From an uncultured Lachnospiraceae bacterium (GTDB lineage Bacteria; Bacillota; Clostridia; Lachnospirales; Lachnospiraceae): a stretch of DNA of 64,000 nt. Positions 37,233 to 46,654 of the stretch are shown here, one piece after another (the stretch's first letter is position 1; each line of letters opens with the position of its first letter). The DNA lies in contig CADBCZ010000003.1 of NCBI GenBank assembly GCA_902793335.1, positions 1-64,000 of the forward strand, written 5' to 3'. Below the pieces are notes generated by a model, which saw only the letters and a list, made by a program, of their open reading frames with translations, was not told the origin of the DNA and did no database searches. The translations under genes and the position numbers were made by a program.

Positions 37233-38159
37233 CTATTTTGTCTGTGAAGTTCTGGGCACTTTGATGCCCATAAACAGCTCATCAAGTGCCTGCGGTATAT
37301 TCTTCCCTTCCGCTCTTGCCTTTGTGCTAAGTTTCACCCTGTGTCCCAACACATCAACAAGAACACCTCTAATGTCCTCCGGAGTCACGTATTCTCTGTC
37401 ATCAAGGATTGCCATAGCCTTCGCCATCTTAAGCAACGCTATACTACCACGCGGACTTGCCCCCATAGAAAACAGAGGATTAGTTCTCGTCTCCTCGACA
37501 ATAGTCACAATATAATCATACACTGAATCGTGAACAAACATATCATTCGTCTTCTTTCTAAGCTCCATAAATTTGTCAACAGTCATGACATTCTCAAGAA
37601 GATTTAACGGTTTCTTTGCATTCTCCTTAAGTATCTCTGTCGCCGCCTCGTGGCTTGGATATCCGATAGACAAACAGACCATAAAACGGTCAAGCTGAGA
37701 CTCGGGTAACATCTGAGTTCCGGAAGAACCCAACGGATTCTCTGTAGCTATTACAGTAAATGGTTCCGGAAGTTTTCTCGTCACTCCATCAACAGTTACA
37801 TTACTCTCTTCCATAACCTCAAGCAACGCTGACTGTGTTTTGGGAGAAGTACGGTTAATCTCATCTGCCAAAAACAGATTGCAGAAAACTGCTCCTTCTC
37901 TGTATTCAAACTGTTTAGTATCCTGATTATACATCGAAAATCCCACCAGATCACTCGGCAGTACATCCGGTGTAAATTGAACTCGTTTGTAGCTTAACGA
38001 TACCGATTTCGCTATAGCCATAGCAAGAGTAGTCTTGCCCACACCCGGTATATCCTCCAGCAAAACATGTCCTCCGGCAAGCATTGTTGCCAGAACTTTA
38101 TCTATTACCATATCCTTGCCTTTTACGGCTTTCTTAATTTCCTGTTTTACCCGTTGCAT
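37233..38159 (-). CDS. MoxR-family AAA+ ATPase
   Basis: A 308-residue chaperone-like ATPase. Walker A is GVGKTTL (about 39-45, after LLEDIP), Walker B FLADEINR (about 101-108), sensor 1 ATENPLG and sensor 2 ASPRGSIALL. The order and length are standard for MoxR. The start at 38159 is preferred to the ATG two codons earlier since AAAGGGG lies 6 bases before it. It opens an operon with DUF58 and transglutaminase genes; MoxR proteins usually mature or activate metal- or vWA-containing partners. A hairpin at 38197-38231 separates it from the upstream gene. Confidence 0.94.
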   Translation of the reverse strand: MQRVKQEIKKAVKGKDMVIDKVLATMLAGGHVLLEDIPGVGKTTLAMAIAKSVSLSYKRVQFTPDVLPSDLVGFSMYNQDTKQFEYREGAVFCNLFLADEINRTSPKTQSALLEVMEESNVTVDGVTRKLPEPFTVIATENPLGSSGTQMLPESQLDRFMVCLSIGYPSHEAATEILKENAKKPLNLLENVMTVDKFMELRKKTNDMFVHDSVYDYIVTIVEETRTNPLFSMGASPRGSIALLKMAKAMAILDDREYVTPEDIRGVLVDVLGHRVKLSTKARAEGKNIPQALDELFMGIKVPRTSQTK

Positions 38160-38196
38160 ATGCATCCCCTTTCAAAAATACTGCTGCATGTAATCA

Positions 38197-38231
38197 AAGA
38201 GGCTTTCATCAATCATTTGATGAAGCCTCTT
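38197..38231 (-). terminator. hairpin after the cytidylate-kinase-like gene
   Basis: Arms 38197-38212 and 38218-38231 (AAGAGGCTTCATCA on one side, one bulged base) with a short loop, 40 bases past the stop codon. The T-run on the minus strand is only three bases. Confidence 0.65.
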
Positions 38232-38271
38232 CTATCATAATCAGGTAACATTACATAATCAAAAAGAACAA

Positions 38272-38877
38272 TTATAATTTTTCAATAAATGCATCCACAA
38301 AATGGATTATGGATTCAAGCGTCCCCTCAATACCAAGAGTAGAACTGTTGATACACAAATTGTAACTTCTGGAATCACCCCATTTGCCATCAGCATAGAA
38401 ATTATGATAAGTCTTTCTGATCTTGTCCTCTTTCCTCATACGATTAATCGCTGCTTTCTCATCAAGATCGTACTTCTCCATTATTCTTACCTTCTTGGAT
38501 TCTGTATCTCCTAGAATAAATATGCTTACCATATTCGGGTTATCTCTTAAGATATACTCAGAGCAACGCCCCACTATAACAAAACTCTTTCTTTCCTTAT
38601 CACCCTTCTGCCTTATAAAATCAAAAATATGATTGGCAACCGTCTGCTCTAGCGGAAGATAACTTCCATCCATCGAAACCGGATAAAAAAGCGGATTAAG
38701 CGGTTTCTCATCATAAAACTTAGCCACATCAGGATTAATATCTCCACTCTTGGCAACATGTTCAAATATCTCTTTATCGTAAAGTGGAATGTCGTAATGC
38801 TTTGCCAAGCGCTCTGCGATATCGTGGCCACCGCTTCCAAATTCACGTCCAATGGAAATGATTATCTGCTTATCCAT
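38272..38877 (-). CDS. cytidylate kinase-like family protein
   Basis: A 201-residue P-loop protein of the Cytidylate_kin2 family (AAA-like NMP kinase fold). The N-terminus ISIGREFGSGGHDIAERL (about 7-24) is the family's modified P-loop, followed by LYDKEIFEHV; the lid region holds basic MRKEDKIRKTYHNFY. Relatives are widespread in Clostridia and of unproven substrate. ATG 38877 lies 7 bases after GGAGGGG and is preferred to the GTG two codons earlier. A monocistronic gene with its own promoter and terminator. Confidence 0.88.
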   Translation of the reverse strand: MDKQIIISIGREFGSGGHDIAERLAKHYDIPLYDKEIFEHVAKSGDINPDVAKFYDEKPLNPLFYPVSMDGSYLPLEQTVANHIFDFIRQKGDKERKSFVIVGRCSEYILRDNPNMVSIFILGDTESKKVRIMEKYDLDEKAAINRMRKEDKIRKTYHNFYADGKWGDSRSYNLCINSSTLGIEGTLESIIHFVDAFIEKL

Positions 38878-38913
38878 AGGCACCCCTCCTACTTAAATAC
38901 ATTATGTGTTTAT

Positions 38914-38942
38914 ATTATAACATATCCATGCAAAAAATAGAA
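38914..38942 (-). promoter_or_regulatory. extended -10 promoter of the cytidylate-kinase-like gene
   Basis: On the minus strand TG, one base, then TATAAT (38919-38914); the -35 region (TTCTAT) is poor, as is usual with an extended -10. Confidence 0.55.
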
Positions 38943-38953
38943 TCAAAAAAATA

Positions 38954-40273
38954 TCATCTTACGGTCTTGCATTCCATATAATAGCGCTTCTCATAAGCCT
39001 CTCCCATCGAGAAGGTTTTTCTTGGGAGAACCCCATCCTTTATCACTCCTATAAACAGATCTTCCTTCTTTACTTCCGGGAGAATAAAACCAACATTTCC
39101 ATCTTTGCCACTTAATTTTCTTACAACATCTTCACCATGAATATAGTCTATCTTTGCCTCAGTATGATTTGAAAGATATTCATCAAGAAAACTCTGCAAT
39201 GTGGCAACAGGAATTCCCCACGAAGGATTAACTACCTCAAATTCCGTTTCTCCATCAACACTTAACATTTTGAAACCGTGTCTCTCTTTATTGCCATCCA
39301 CATCAGCTTTTATATCAGAATTTTGTCCGTAGTTAAATTCGCAATCACTATTTTCATAATACTCTTTTGCAGCTTCAATGAGATTATCTTTGTCAACATT
39401 AAACAATACTCTATGTATTGGCTCTATCTCAAGACTATTATCATGAATATTGACTATCTCGCAAAGACAGAAACGCGCAGGATGATTTTCCTGTTCCTCC
39501 TTCGAAAGTCCCTTCTTAATGTTCTCCCAGGCAGCCTTAGCTGTAGCCATCGAATGATTACCATCACCTACCGCAAAATTTAACAACGGATAATCTTTTT
39601 TCAGGCCATATTTAGTTTTAAACGCCTCCGGATCAGCGAGTGCTTCAAGCTTCTCCATAATAATATCCGTAGTCTCTCCCTCATGAATCAGATAGCCAGA
39701 AATATGACCTCCATCCTTCATTAGTTTGGTGTCATACAACTGTTCAAAATCATTCTTTCTCTCAATAAGAGGCTCTATTATCGAACAATCAGGATCATCT
39801 ATCAAAAGCATAATGTGTGGCAACTCTATCGTTGCAGTCTGTCTAACCTTAAGTCTTGGTGGAATTCTATCCTCAACAGTCATCTCTGTAGGACGTATAA
39901 GACTTCCGGCACCCTTCCTATACTCATAAGTTTCAAGATCAACTGAAACCACAAGACCGTTTCTGCAATGATCCCTTCCAACATTTCTCTCTACAAGCAC
40001 GAAACCTTTATCAACCGGCTCCAATATACCGTTTTCAACATAGCTTTTCATAGCTTTATGTATATCATCAACTCTAGCCGGTTCATCATCCGCCCCAAGA
40101 TAAACCTCCGGTAAAATGAGATTTAATGTCGACGGACTATCTCCTACTATCCCATCAACATCGCTCCAATATTCCGGTTGTGATGTGAACTGGTCACACG
40201 CAACTACCGACCATTTATACAAATCTGTTCCTTTTTTAGGCATTAAAATCTGTGGTACTCTGATACAATTCAT
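38954..40273 (-). CDS. DUF1015 family protein
   Basis: A 439-residue soluble protein of the DUF1015 (COG4198) family, of unknown biochemical role although sometimes placed with serine kinase-like proteins. The family marks are visible: VVACDQFTSQPEYW near the N-terminus, LLIDDPD in the middle, and a His-rich segment AVGDGNHSMATAKAAWE (about 235-251). Length is normal. Its ATG overlaps the stop of a 20-codon ORF (TAATG) and is preceded by GGAAGAGGAG, so its translation may be coupled to that ORF. Confidence 0.88.
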   Translation of the reverse strand: MNCIRVPQILMPKKGTDLYKWSVVACDQFTSQPEYWSDVDGIVGDSPSTLNLILPEVYLGADDEPARVDDIHKAMKSYVENGILEPVDKGFVLVERNVGRDHCRNGLVVSVDLETYEYRKGAGSLIRPTEMTVEDRIPPRLKVRQTATIELPHIMLLIDDPDCSIIEPLIERKNDFEQLYDTKLMKDGGHISGYLIHEGETTDIIMEKLEALADPEAFKTKYGLKKDYPLLNFAVGDGNHSMATAKAAWENIKKGLSKEEQENHPARFCLCEIVNIHDNSLEIEPIHRVLFNVDKDNLIEAAKEYYENSDCEFNYGQNSDIKADVDGNKERHGFKMLSVDGETEFEVVNPSWGIPVATLQSFLDEYLSNHTEAKIDYIHGEDVVRKLSGKDGNVGFILPEVKKEDLFIGVIKDGVLPRKTFSMGEAYEKRYYMECKTVR

Positions 40274-40335
40274 TACACTACTCCTCTTCCTTCTTCTCTT
40301 GCATCTTCCTCAATCTGTTCAAATGCTAAACACAT
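40273..40335 (-). CDS. 20-codon ORF coupled to the DUF1015 gene
   Basis: A short frame (MCLAFEQIEEDAREEGRGVV) has a good ribosome site, GGAGAGGTG, 9 bases ahead of its ATG, and its TAA overlaps the DUF1015 ATG. The charged helix resembles tails of Rpn/PD-(D/E)XK-type transposase proteins, which would make it a remnant, but it could equally be a leader peptide driving translational coupling. No direct evidence of expression. Confidence 0.4.
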   Translation of the reverse strand: MCLAFEQIEEDAREEGRGVV

Positions 40336-40448
40336 ATTATAGCTCACCTCTCCAAGTAAAAAATGAATAGCTTTATTATATAGCAGATAAAAGCTTATGT
40401 CACCATATTAATAGTGATTTTTTGTATTTCAAAACTATAATTACCGAT

Positions 40449-40482
40449 AAAAGGGCAGTTTCCTTACAGAAACTACCCTTTT
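40449..40482 (-). terminator. terminator of the beta-helix lipoprotein gene
   Basis: Fourteen-base arms (AAAAGGGCAGTTTC / GAAACTACCCTTTT, one mismatch) around a 6-base loop, 9 bases past the stop. Confidence 0.8.
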
Positions 40483-40490
40483 TATCATTC

Positions 40491-42035
40491 TTAATTATTC
40501 TCACCGTAATTATCACTATCCGACTTTTCAGGTGTATTATCAGCACTTGGCTTTTTCGGCGGCGTACCCATATCCTGGCCATTTCCGTCCGGCTTATCAG
40601 GCGGAGCCTCGCCATCCTTTATCTGCGAATTATCTCCATCCGGTTTCTCAGGTGGATTTCCCATATCACCACCCGTGACATTCCCATCCGGTTTTTCAGG
40701 CATTTCACCATCCGTCATTCCACTTACATCACTCTCACTTACAATCTCAAATGCCGTTCCGCTTGACTCAGTACCCTCTTCATACTCTTTACCATCTACA
40801 TATAACTTGTGACCATTAAGAACAATCGAATCTGCATCACAGGTAAGAGAAGAAACATATGCATCTGCTGTCAGAGTCCAGGTACTTCCACCTAATATCT
40901 CAACATATACATCACCTGTCTGCCCACTCTCATTGATTGTTCCAGTCCACGATGATCCATCTGTAAGATACAGATTTAAAGCCGAAACATCATCTACGAT
41001 TATATCTCCTTCAATTGTCTGATTTGATGCAGTCAGATTGACCTTGCCACCGTTAGAACCTTCATTTCCCCAGCCAGCAGCCTCTGCTCTTAAAAACAGT
41101 CCTTCCGCATCCTCATTGACAATAGAGGCGTTAGTCAAGTTGATATCACATGCTGTATTATTAACAAAGAATATATCACCATTCTTATTGGTAAGTGTGC
41201 CGTCTGTCATTGTAAATGAAGACGTTCCGGAAGCTGCATCTCCTGACATTGACTGGTATATCATAACTGCCTGATAGTAATCAGACTTATCACTATTCTG
41301 GGTATTATTGTCCGCGGTTAAATTACAGTTATTAAGTGTAACAGAATTCTTACCTTCAACAACTACTCCCTGTGAAGATGTCGATATCATTTCCGAATCA
41401 CTTACCGTAATATCTGCTGTTGAATATACAACCGGCGAACCCATTCCATCTGTTGTGTATGTTCCGCCATTAACGGTGACTGTACCACCTCCTCTGTCGG
41501 AACGTATCGCTGCAGAAGAATTACCTGTTGTATGAATCGTAAGATTCTCTGCATTCATTGTGCCACCGCCTGTTGTCATTATTCCTCCGGAGCAGTTACC
41601 GGTTGTTTCAATTGTAGAATTAGATATATTGACTGTTGTTCCATCCCCGTAAGAAAAAACTCCGTTTGCATGTGTTCCGTCTGAATTAACGGTTGCATCA
41701 CTTATTGTCATAGTTGCTCCGTTTGTTGCAAATACTGCTGCATTTTCTCCATAGAAATCAGCCTCATCACCTTCAGAATCACCTGTCTTTGTAACTTCAA
41801 TATTGCTGTAACTTTGTTCTTCGCCATCTACTTCAATAGCGTGTTCTCCGTCAGAAGAATTGCTGTATGATTCTTTCTCTGAATTTTCCTCTTCCTGACT
41901 GTCAACTGTTTCAGTACTTTCTGTCACTACCGAATTTTCTCCGGATACACCTGTTGTATCATTTGTCTGACATCCACTTAAACCTGACATCATCAAACCA
42001 CCTATTAGCATAATTGAATATTTACTCCATCTCAT
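40491..42035 (-). CDS. beta-helix lipoprotein with proline-rich C-terminal repeats
   Basis: A 514-residue lipoprotein: signal peptide ending in SGLSGC (Cys about 22), a Ser/Glu-rich linker, then a right-handed beta-helix (about 65-395) built of Thr/Gly/Asn-rich coils such as GTTVNISNSTIETTGNCSGG and GGTYTTDG. The family resembles carbohydrate-binding domain-containing (DUF4353-like) surface proteins. The tail from about 440 repeats a motif of the form PEKPDGN/PPDKPDGN with Gly-Asp-Met, four or five times, a likely wall-spanning or wall-binding stalk. The start has AGGAGG. It is monocistronic. Ligand or polymer is unknown. Confidence 0.75.
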   Translation of the reverse strand: MRWSKYSIMLIGGLMMSGLSGCQTNDTTGVSGENSVVTESTETVDSQEEENSEKESYSNSSDGEHAIEVDGEEQSYSNIEVTKTGDSEGDEADFYGENAAVFATNGATMTISDATVNSDGTHANGVFSYGDGTTVNISNSTIETTGNCSGGIMTTGGGTMNAENLTIHTTGNSSAAIRSDRGGGTVTVNGGTYTTDGMGSPVVYSTADITVSDSEMISTSSQGVVVEGKNSVTLNNCNLTADNNTQNSDKSDYYQAVMIYQSMSGDAASGTSSFTMTDGTLTNKNGDIFFVNNTACDINLTNASIVNEDAEGLFLRAEAAGWGNEGSNGGKVNLTASNQTIEGDIIVDDVSALNLYLTDGSSWTGTINESGQTGDVYVEILGGSTWTLTADAYVSSLTCDADSIVLNGHKLYVDGKEYEEGTESSGTAFEIVSESDVSGMTDGEMPEKPDGNVTGGDMGNPPEKPDGDNSQIKDGEAPPDKPDGNGQDMGTPPKKPSADNTPEKSDSDNYGENN

Positions 42036-42144
42036 GATAATCGCCTCCTAAATAATATATGTTCAACCTGTTATTTATCTTAAGATGTGTATACTATAAC
42101 TTAGTTTTCTTAAAATAATATTGAAAAACACAAAAAAACAAAAA

Positions 42145-42170
42145 GACCGCAGTTAATAAACACTGCGATC
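42145..42170 (-). terminator. terminator of uvrC
   Basis: Nine-base arms (GATCGCAGT / ACTGCGGTC) with an 8-base loop followed by TTTTTG on the minus strand, about 130 bases past the uvrC stop. The 262-base gap otherwise holds only the lipoprotein gene's upstream region. Confidence 0.7.
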
Positions 42171-42297
42171 TCTGTATTCTTATCAGTACATTAATCATCT
42201 TATCCATAGGCGCAAATTCCTTTTTGCTGAAAACGATAGAATAAACTCATGCCCTATTTTACCACTTTTTTCGACTTCTGTCACACACTTTCTTTAT

Positions 42298-44202
42298 CTA
42301 TTCATGAAAAAAATTATATATTTCTGTCGCAACCTCAGGTGTGATCCCCCTGACTTTTTTAAGCTCTTCCACAGACGCTTGTTTTATCTTTCCAATCTCA
42401 GCAAAATGCTGCATTAAAGCCTTCCTCCTTGCCGGTCCCACGCCCTTGATATCATCAAGAATACTGTGCACCTGTTCCTTTCCGCGAAGACTCTTATGAT
42501 AAGTTATGGCAAAACGATGTGCCTCATCCTGAAGTCTTGTTATCATACCAAACACTTCACTGTTACTGGGAAAATTAATTTCCTGATTATTATAATAAAG
42601 CCCTCTTGTCCGGTGATTATCATCCTTGACCATACCACAAACCGGAATATCAAGCCCCAGTTTATCAAGTACCTTCAACGCCACATTGACCTGCCCTCTT
42701 CCTCCATCCATCATAAGTACATCAGGAAGCACTTCAAATCTCTCGTCCGTAAATCTTCGTGTCAGAACCTCTTCCATACTCTTGTAGTCGTCGGGTCCTT
42801 TTACGGTTCTTAACTTAAACTTTCTGTAAGCGTTTTTTCTCGCCCGTCCCTTTTCAAAAACCACCATTGAAGCAACAGACTGATATCCGCTGGTATTTGA
42901 TATATCAAATGCTTCAAGCCTGTCAGCACATGGAAGTCCAAGCATTTTTGCCAGTTCATTGGCAGCACCTACCGTCCTAGCCTGTTCACGCTTTATCTTT
43001 TCCAGATCTCTGGATAACACAACGGCTGCATTCTCTCTTGCAAGATCTATCATTTTATACTTCTCACCCTTTTGTGGGGTTATGATATGAACTCTTCCCC
43101 CTCTAAGTTTTGAAAGCCACTCCTCAATCAGTTCACTTTCTTCAACTTCATATTCCACTAACATCTCGTTGGGTACAAATGGGGTTCCGTTATAATACTG
43201 CTTGATAAATGCCGTCAATATTTCAGAACCTGTTTTGTTGTCATCCTCCATAATCTGACCGTCTATCGGGGTAACTTCTTTTTGGGAATTATCAGTTGTG
43301 AAAGCACCGGTATTATCTTCAGACATTCCACTGTAGTTCATATGAAAATGTTCCCTTCCAAGCAGTTTTCCTTCTCTGACAAAGAATACCGATACAACAG
43401 TCTCCTCACCGCGTCTGGCCATGGCAATCACATCGCGATCAACACCCTCGGTCTTTACCACTCTCTGCGAACCGGTAACATGTTTCACACTCTCTATAAG
43501 ATCACGATACTTTGCGGCCTCCTCAAACTCATATTTTGCCGCGTTCTCCTTCATTTTTGCCTCAAGTTCACGAATCACCTTCTTGTAGTCACCACTTAAA
43601 AAACCGAGAAGATCATCAATCTTTTTTTTATAATCCTCTTTTGTGATATATCCCTGACATGGAGCTTCACACTGTCCCATCTGATAATATAAGCAAGGTC
43701 TTCCCACACCAATTTCTTTGGGCAGAGCCTTGTTGCAGGTACGAATTCCATACAACTTCTTCACAAGCTCTATAGTATCTTTAACCGCTACTGCACTGGT
43801 ATATGGGCCGAAGTATTTTGCGCCGTCGCGTCTCATCTGTCTGGCAAACAGAACTCTCGGAAAATCCTCCTGTACAGTTACTTTCATAAACGGATAACTC
43901 TTGTCATCCTTAAGCATTGTATTGTACTTGGGACTATGCTCTTTGATGAGTGTGTTCTCAAGAACAAGCGCCTCTAATTCAGAATCGGTGACAATATATT
44001 CAAAGTAGTCTATTAGTGAAATCATTTTATCAATCTTTGGGCCACGGTTTACATGTGCACGAAAATAAGAGCGCACTCTCTTATTGAGATTGATGGCTTT
44101 TCCTACATATATTATCTCGTCATCCGCAGCATGCATTATATACACTCCGGGTCTGTCCGGCAATTTCTTTAGTTCTTCCTTTAAATCAAATCCGTCTCTC
44201 AT
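42298..44202 (-). CDS. uvrC: excinuclease ABC subunit C
   Basis: A 634-residue nuclease subunit making both incisions in nucleotide excision repair. The N-terminal GIY-YIG domain ([18 protein letters not shown], about 18-35) cuts 3'; a central UVR motif ([14 protein letters not shown]) binds UvrB; the RNase H-like domain (about 380-540; [20 protein letters not shown]) cuts 5'; the C-terminal (HhH)2 repeats ([26 protein letters not shown]) bind DNA. A zinc-ligand set ([12 protein letters not shown]) is present in the middle. Start at 44202 follows GGTGG; the ATG two codons earlier is possible. Monocistronic. Confidence 0.97.
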   Translation of the reverse strand: MRDGFDLKEELKKLPDRPGVYIMHAADDEIIYVGKAINLNKRVRSYFRAHVNRGPKIDKMISLIDYFEYIVTDSELEALVLENTLIKEHSPKYNTMLKDDKSYPFMKVTVQEDFPRVLFARQMRRDGAKYFGPYTSAVAVKDTIELVKKLYGIRTCNKALPKEIGVGRPCLYYQMGQCEAPCQGYITKEDYKKKIDDLLGFLSGDYKKVIRELEAKMKENAAKYEFEEAAKYRDLIESVKHVTGSQRVVKTEGVDRDVIAMARRGEETVVSVFFVREGKLLGREHFHMNYSGMSEDNTGAFTTDNSQKEVTPIDGQIMEDDNKTGSEILTAFIKQYYNGTPFVPNEMLVEYEVEESELIEEWLSKLRGGRVHIITPQKGEKYKMIDLARENAAVVLSRDLEKIKREQARTVGAANELAKMLGLPCADRLEAFDISNTSGYQSVASMVVFEKGRARKNAYRKFKLRTVKGPDDYKSMEEVLTRRFTDERFEVLPDVLMMDGGRGQVNVALKVLDKLGLDIPVCGMVKDDNHRTRGLYYNNQEINFPSNSEVFGMITRLQDEAHRFAITYHKSLRGKEQVHSILDDIKGVGPARRKALMQHFAEIGKIKQASVEELKKVRGITPEVATEIYNFFHE

Positions 44203-44320
44203 TCTCATCCACCATTTTTTGATTAGTCCATCACTATAATCTATTCAAACATTTTCCCACTTTAACAACATCAATATGATTATATAGCATATTGTCCTAA
44301 ATGCAAACAGATAGAATAGC

Positions 44321-44360
44321 AAAACGACGCCAACATCGAGTTTGATGAAAGCGTCGTTTT
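44321..44360. terminator. terminator between ftsH and uvrC
   Basis: Ten-base arms AAAACGACGC / GCGTCGTTTT enclose an inner CATC..GATG stem, 28 bases past the ftsH stop; symmetric enough to work in both directions. Confidence 0.75.
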
Positions 44361-44387
44361 TATAAAATTACAATACTCTTTATGTCA

Positions 44388-46298
44388 TTACTTTCTATCT
44401 TCGCCATCATCGGCAGCCTTCAAGCTCTTACCTGTAACCTCTTCATATATCTGCATGAACTGCTTACCTGTGATCGTTTCCTTCTCAATAAGGAATTCCG
44501 CAAGAGCATCCAACACCTCAACGTTATCATTTAACAAATCATATGCCTTTTGATAAGACTTCTTGATGACCTTTCTGACCTCGTTGTCAATCTTAGTTGC
44601 GGTCTCCTCTGAACAGTTAAGTGACAGACTTCCGTCCAGATAACGATTCTGCACAGACTCAAGTGCTACCATTCCGAACTTATCTGACATACCGTATATC
44701 GTTATCATCTTTCTTGCCATATTGGTAGCCTGCTCGATATCATTAGATGCGCCCGTTGTTATAGAATCAAACTTGATAGCTTCAGCGGCGCGTCCGGCAA
44801 GAAATGTTACTATATCCTCTTCCATCTCCACCTTGCTATTTAAGTACTTCTCTTCCTCAGGGACCTGCCATACATATCCGAGCGCTCCCATTGTTCTTGG
44901 AACGATAGTGATCTTCTGAACAGGTTCAGTGTTGCTCTGCAACGCCGAAACAAGCGCATGTCCCGTCTCGTGATAAGCAACTATTCTCTTTTCCTTTTTG
45001 CTCATAATACGGTCTTTTTTCTCTTTTCCGGCAAATACAACCTCAACAGCCTCAAAAAGATCCGACTGACTTACAAACTCTCTGCCATCTTTAACAGCGG
45101 CAAGTGCTGCTTCATTTATCATATTGGCAAGATCTGCTCCGACTGCTCCTGAAGTTGCAAGTGCAAGCTCTCTAAAGTCTACAGTCTCATCCATCTTAAC
45201 GTTCTTGGCATGAACTTTAAGGGTCTCTATTCTTCCCTTAAGATCCGGTTTCTCAACGATTACCCGTCTGTCAAAACGTCCCGGTCGTAGGAGCGCCTTA
45301 TCAAGTATCTCCGGACGGTTAGTTGCCGCAAGAATTACTATACCCTTAGAGGTATCAAATCCATCCATCTCAGCAAGGAGCTGGTTAAGGGTCTGTTCAC
45401 GCTCCGAATCACCGCCGCCATACTTGCTGTCGCGGCTTCTTCCTATAGCATCAATCTCATCTATGAAAATGATACAAGGTGCCACAGCGGTCGCCTGCTT
45501 GAAAAGATCACGCACTCTGGATGCACCGACACCGACATACAACTCAACAAAATCCGAACCCGAAAGCGAGAAGAACGGAACATTAGCCTCTCCCGCAACA
45601 GCCTTGGCAAGCAACGTCTTACCTGTTCCCGGAGGGCCTACAAGAAGTGCACCCTTTGGTAGCTTAGCGCCAATCTCCAAGTACTTATTGGGATTATGCA
45701 GGAAATCGACCATCTCCTTAAGTGACTCCTTCGATTCCTCCTGTCCTGCCACATCCTCAAATGTAATACCGGTCTTTTTCTCCATATACATCTTGGCATT
45801 GCTTCTTCCAACGCCCATTATTCCTCCACCGCTCTTACTCATAGAACGGGTAAACAGCCAGATTACAACATAAAAGGCACCTATCATTATAACCCACGAC
45901 AAGATATTCCCCAAAATTGCCGTATGGCTCTCATCGACAGCCTTGTAATCAAGTTCACCTTTTTCCTTGGCTTTCTCTAATCTGTCTACCAGGTAAATGT
46001 CAGAGATTCTTGTACAGTGATAGCTCTTCTTTCTTATGGTCTTATCATCTTTGGGGATGATTTCGATTGATGAGTTATAAATCTTAACTTCCTTTGCTTT
46101 TCCCTCATCAATCATAGTAAGAAATTCGCTGTAAGAAATCTCAATCTGCTGACTTGACTGAAATTTACTGTATGCATAAAAGAACATCAGCGTCAGACAG
46201 ACTGCAACAACAAACATAAAAATATAATTTCTATTAGAATTCTTATCGGAATTATTGCTGTTGCGATTCTCATTGTTTGACATATTGTTATTATCCAA
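44388..46298 (-). CDS. ftsH: ATP-dependent zinc metalloprotease FtsH (first copy)
   Basis: A 636-residue membrane AAA protease that degrades misfolded membrane proteins and regulatory factors. An Asn-rich N-terminus (residues 1-22) precedes two membrane helices (about 26-46 and 130-150), the AAA domain (Walker A GPPGTGKT about 218-225; Walker [20 protein letters not shown]) and the zinc protease with HETGH (about 434-438). The third zinc ligand is in the usual later Asp segment. The start is TTG 46298 with AGGAGG nine bases before it; the first ATG is too far from that site. Expressed alone from its own promoter and divergent from lysA. A second FtsH is at 58687-60522. Confidence 0.95.
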   Translation of the reverse strand: MDNNNMSNNENRNSNNSDKNSNRNYIFMFVVAVCLTLMFFYAYSKFQSSQQIEISYSEFLTMIDEGKAKEVKIYNSSIEIIPKDDKTIRKKSYHCTRISDIYLVDRLEKAKEKGELDYKAVDESHTAILGNILSWVIMIGAFYVVIWLFTRSMSKSGGGIMGVGRSNAKMYMEKKTGITFEDVAGQEESKESLKEMVDFLHNPNKYLEIGAKLPKGALLVGPPGTGKTLLAKAVAGEANVPFFSLSGSDFVELYVGVGASRVRDLFKQATAVAPCIIFIDEIDAIGRSRDSKYGGGDSEREQTLNQLLAEMDGFDTSKGIVILAATNRPEILDKALLRPGRFDRRVIVEKPDLKGRIETLKVHAKNVKMDETVDFRELALATSGAVGADLANMINEAALAAVKDGREFVSQSDLFEAVEVVFAGKEKKDRIMSKKEKRIVAYHETGHALVSALQSNTEPVQKITIVPRTMGALGYVWQVPEEEKYLNSKVEMEEDIVTFLAGRAAEAIKFDSITTGASNDIEQATNMARKMITIYGMSDKFGMVALESVQNRYLDGSLSLNCSEETATKIDNEVRKVIKKSYQKAYDLLNDNVEVLDALAEFLIEKETITGKQFMQIYEEVTGKSLKAADDGEDRK

Positions 46299-46324
46299 TG
46301 CAATTATCCTCCTGTTATCTTAAT

Positions 46325-46353
46325 GTATAGTCGTACACATAATTAATCGTCAA
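46325..46353 (-). promoter_or_regulatory. promoter of the first ftsH
   Basis: TTGACG (46353-46348), a 17-base spacer and CTATAC (46330-46325), or TATACA with one more base. No recognisable operator lies nearby. Confidence 0.6.
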
Positions 46354-46548
46354 ATGCACATTTCTAAAATGCATTAACAATTTCAACGGTTATCATATCA
46401 GTTATTTAAATAAATCGCAATGGATTTTTGGTGTAGATTCTGTGAAGTCAACATTTGCCAGCATAAGCCTTCATATCCCCATTATTTTTATAAATAAAAA
46501 TCAACCGTTTCAAATCTATATATTTAATGCATTTTTTGTGCTTTTTTC

Positions 46549-46578
46549 TTGACAAAACCCAAAAAACACTACTATATT
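46549..46578 (+). promoter_or_regulatory. promoter of lysA
   Basis: TTGACA (46549-46554), 18 bases and TATATT (46573-46578), about 75 bases before the lysA start. No lysine riboswitch is present in this short leader. The remaining 46354-46548 stretch between the divergent promoters is AT-rich and shows nothing I recognise. Confidence 0.7.
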
Positions 46579-46654
46579 AAATATGCAATCATTCAAAATG
46601 TATGATATTGCAAAATCTATGTATATTGATATACATTCCAGAAAGGGTAAAAAC

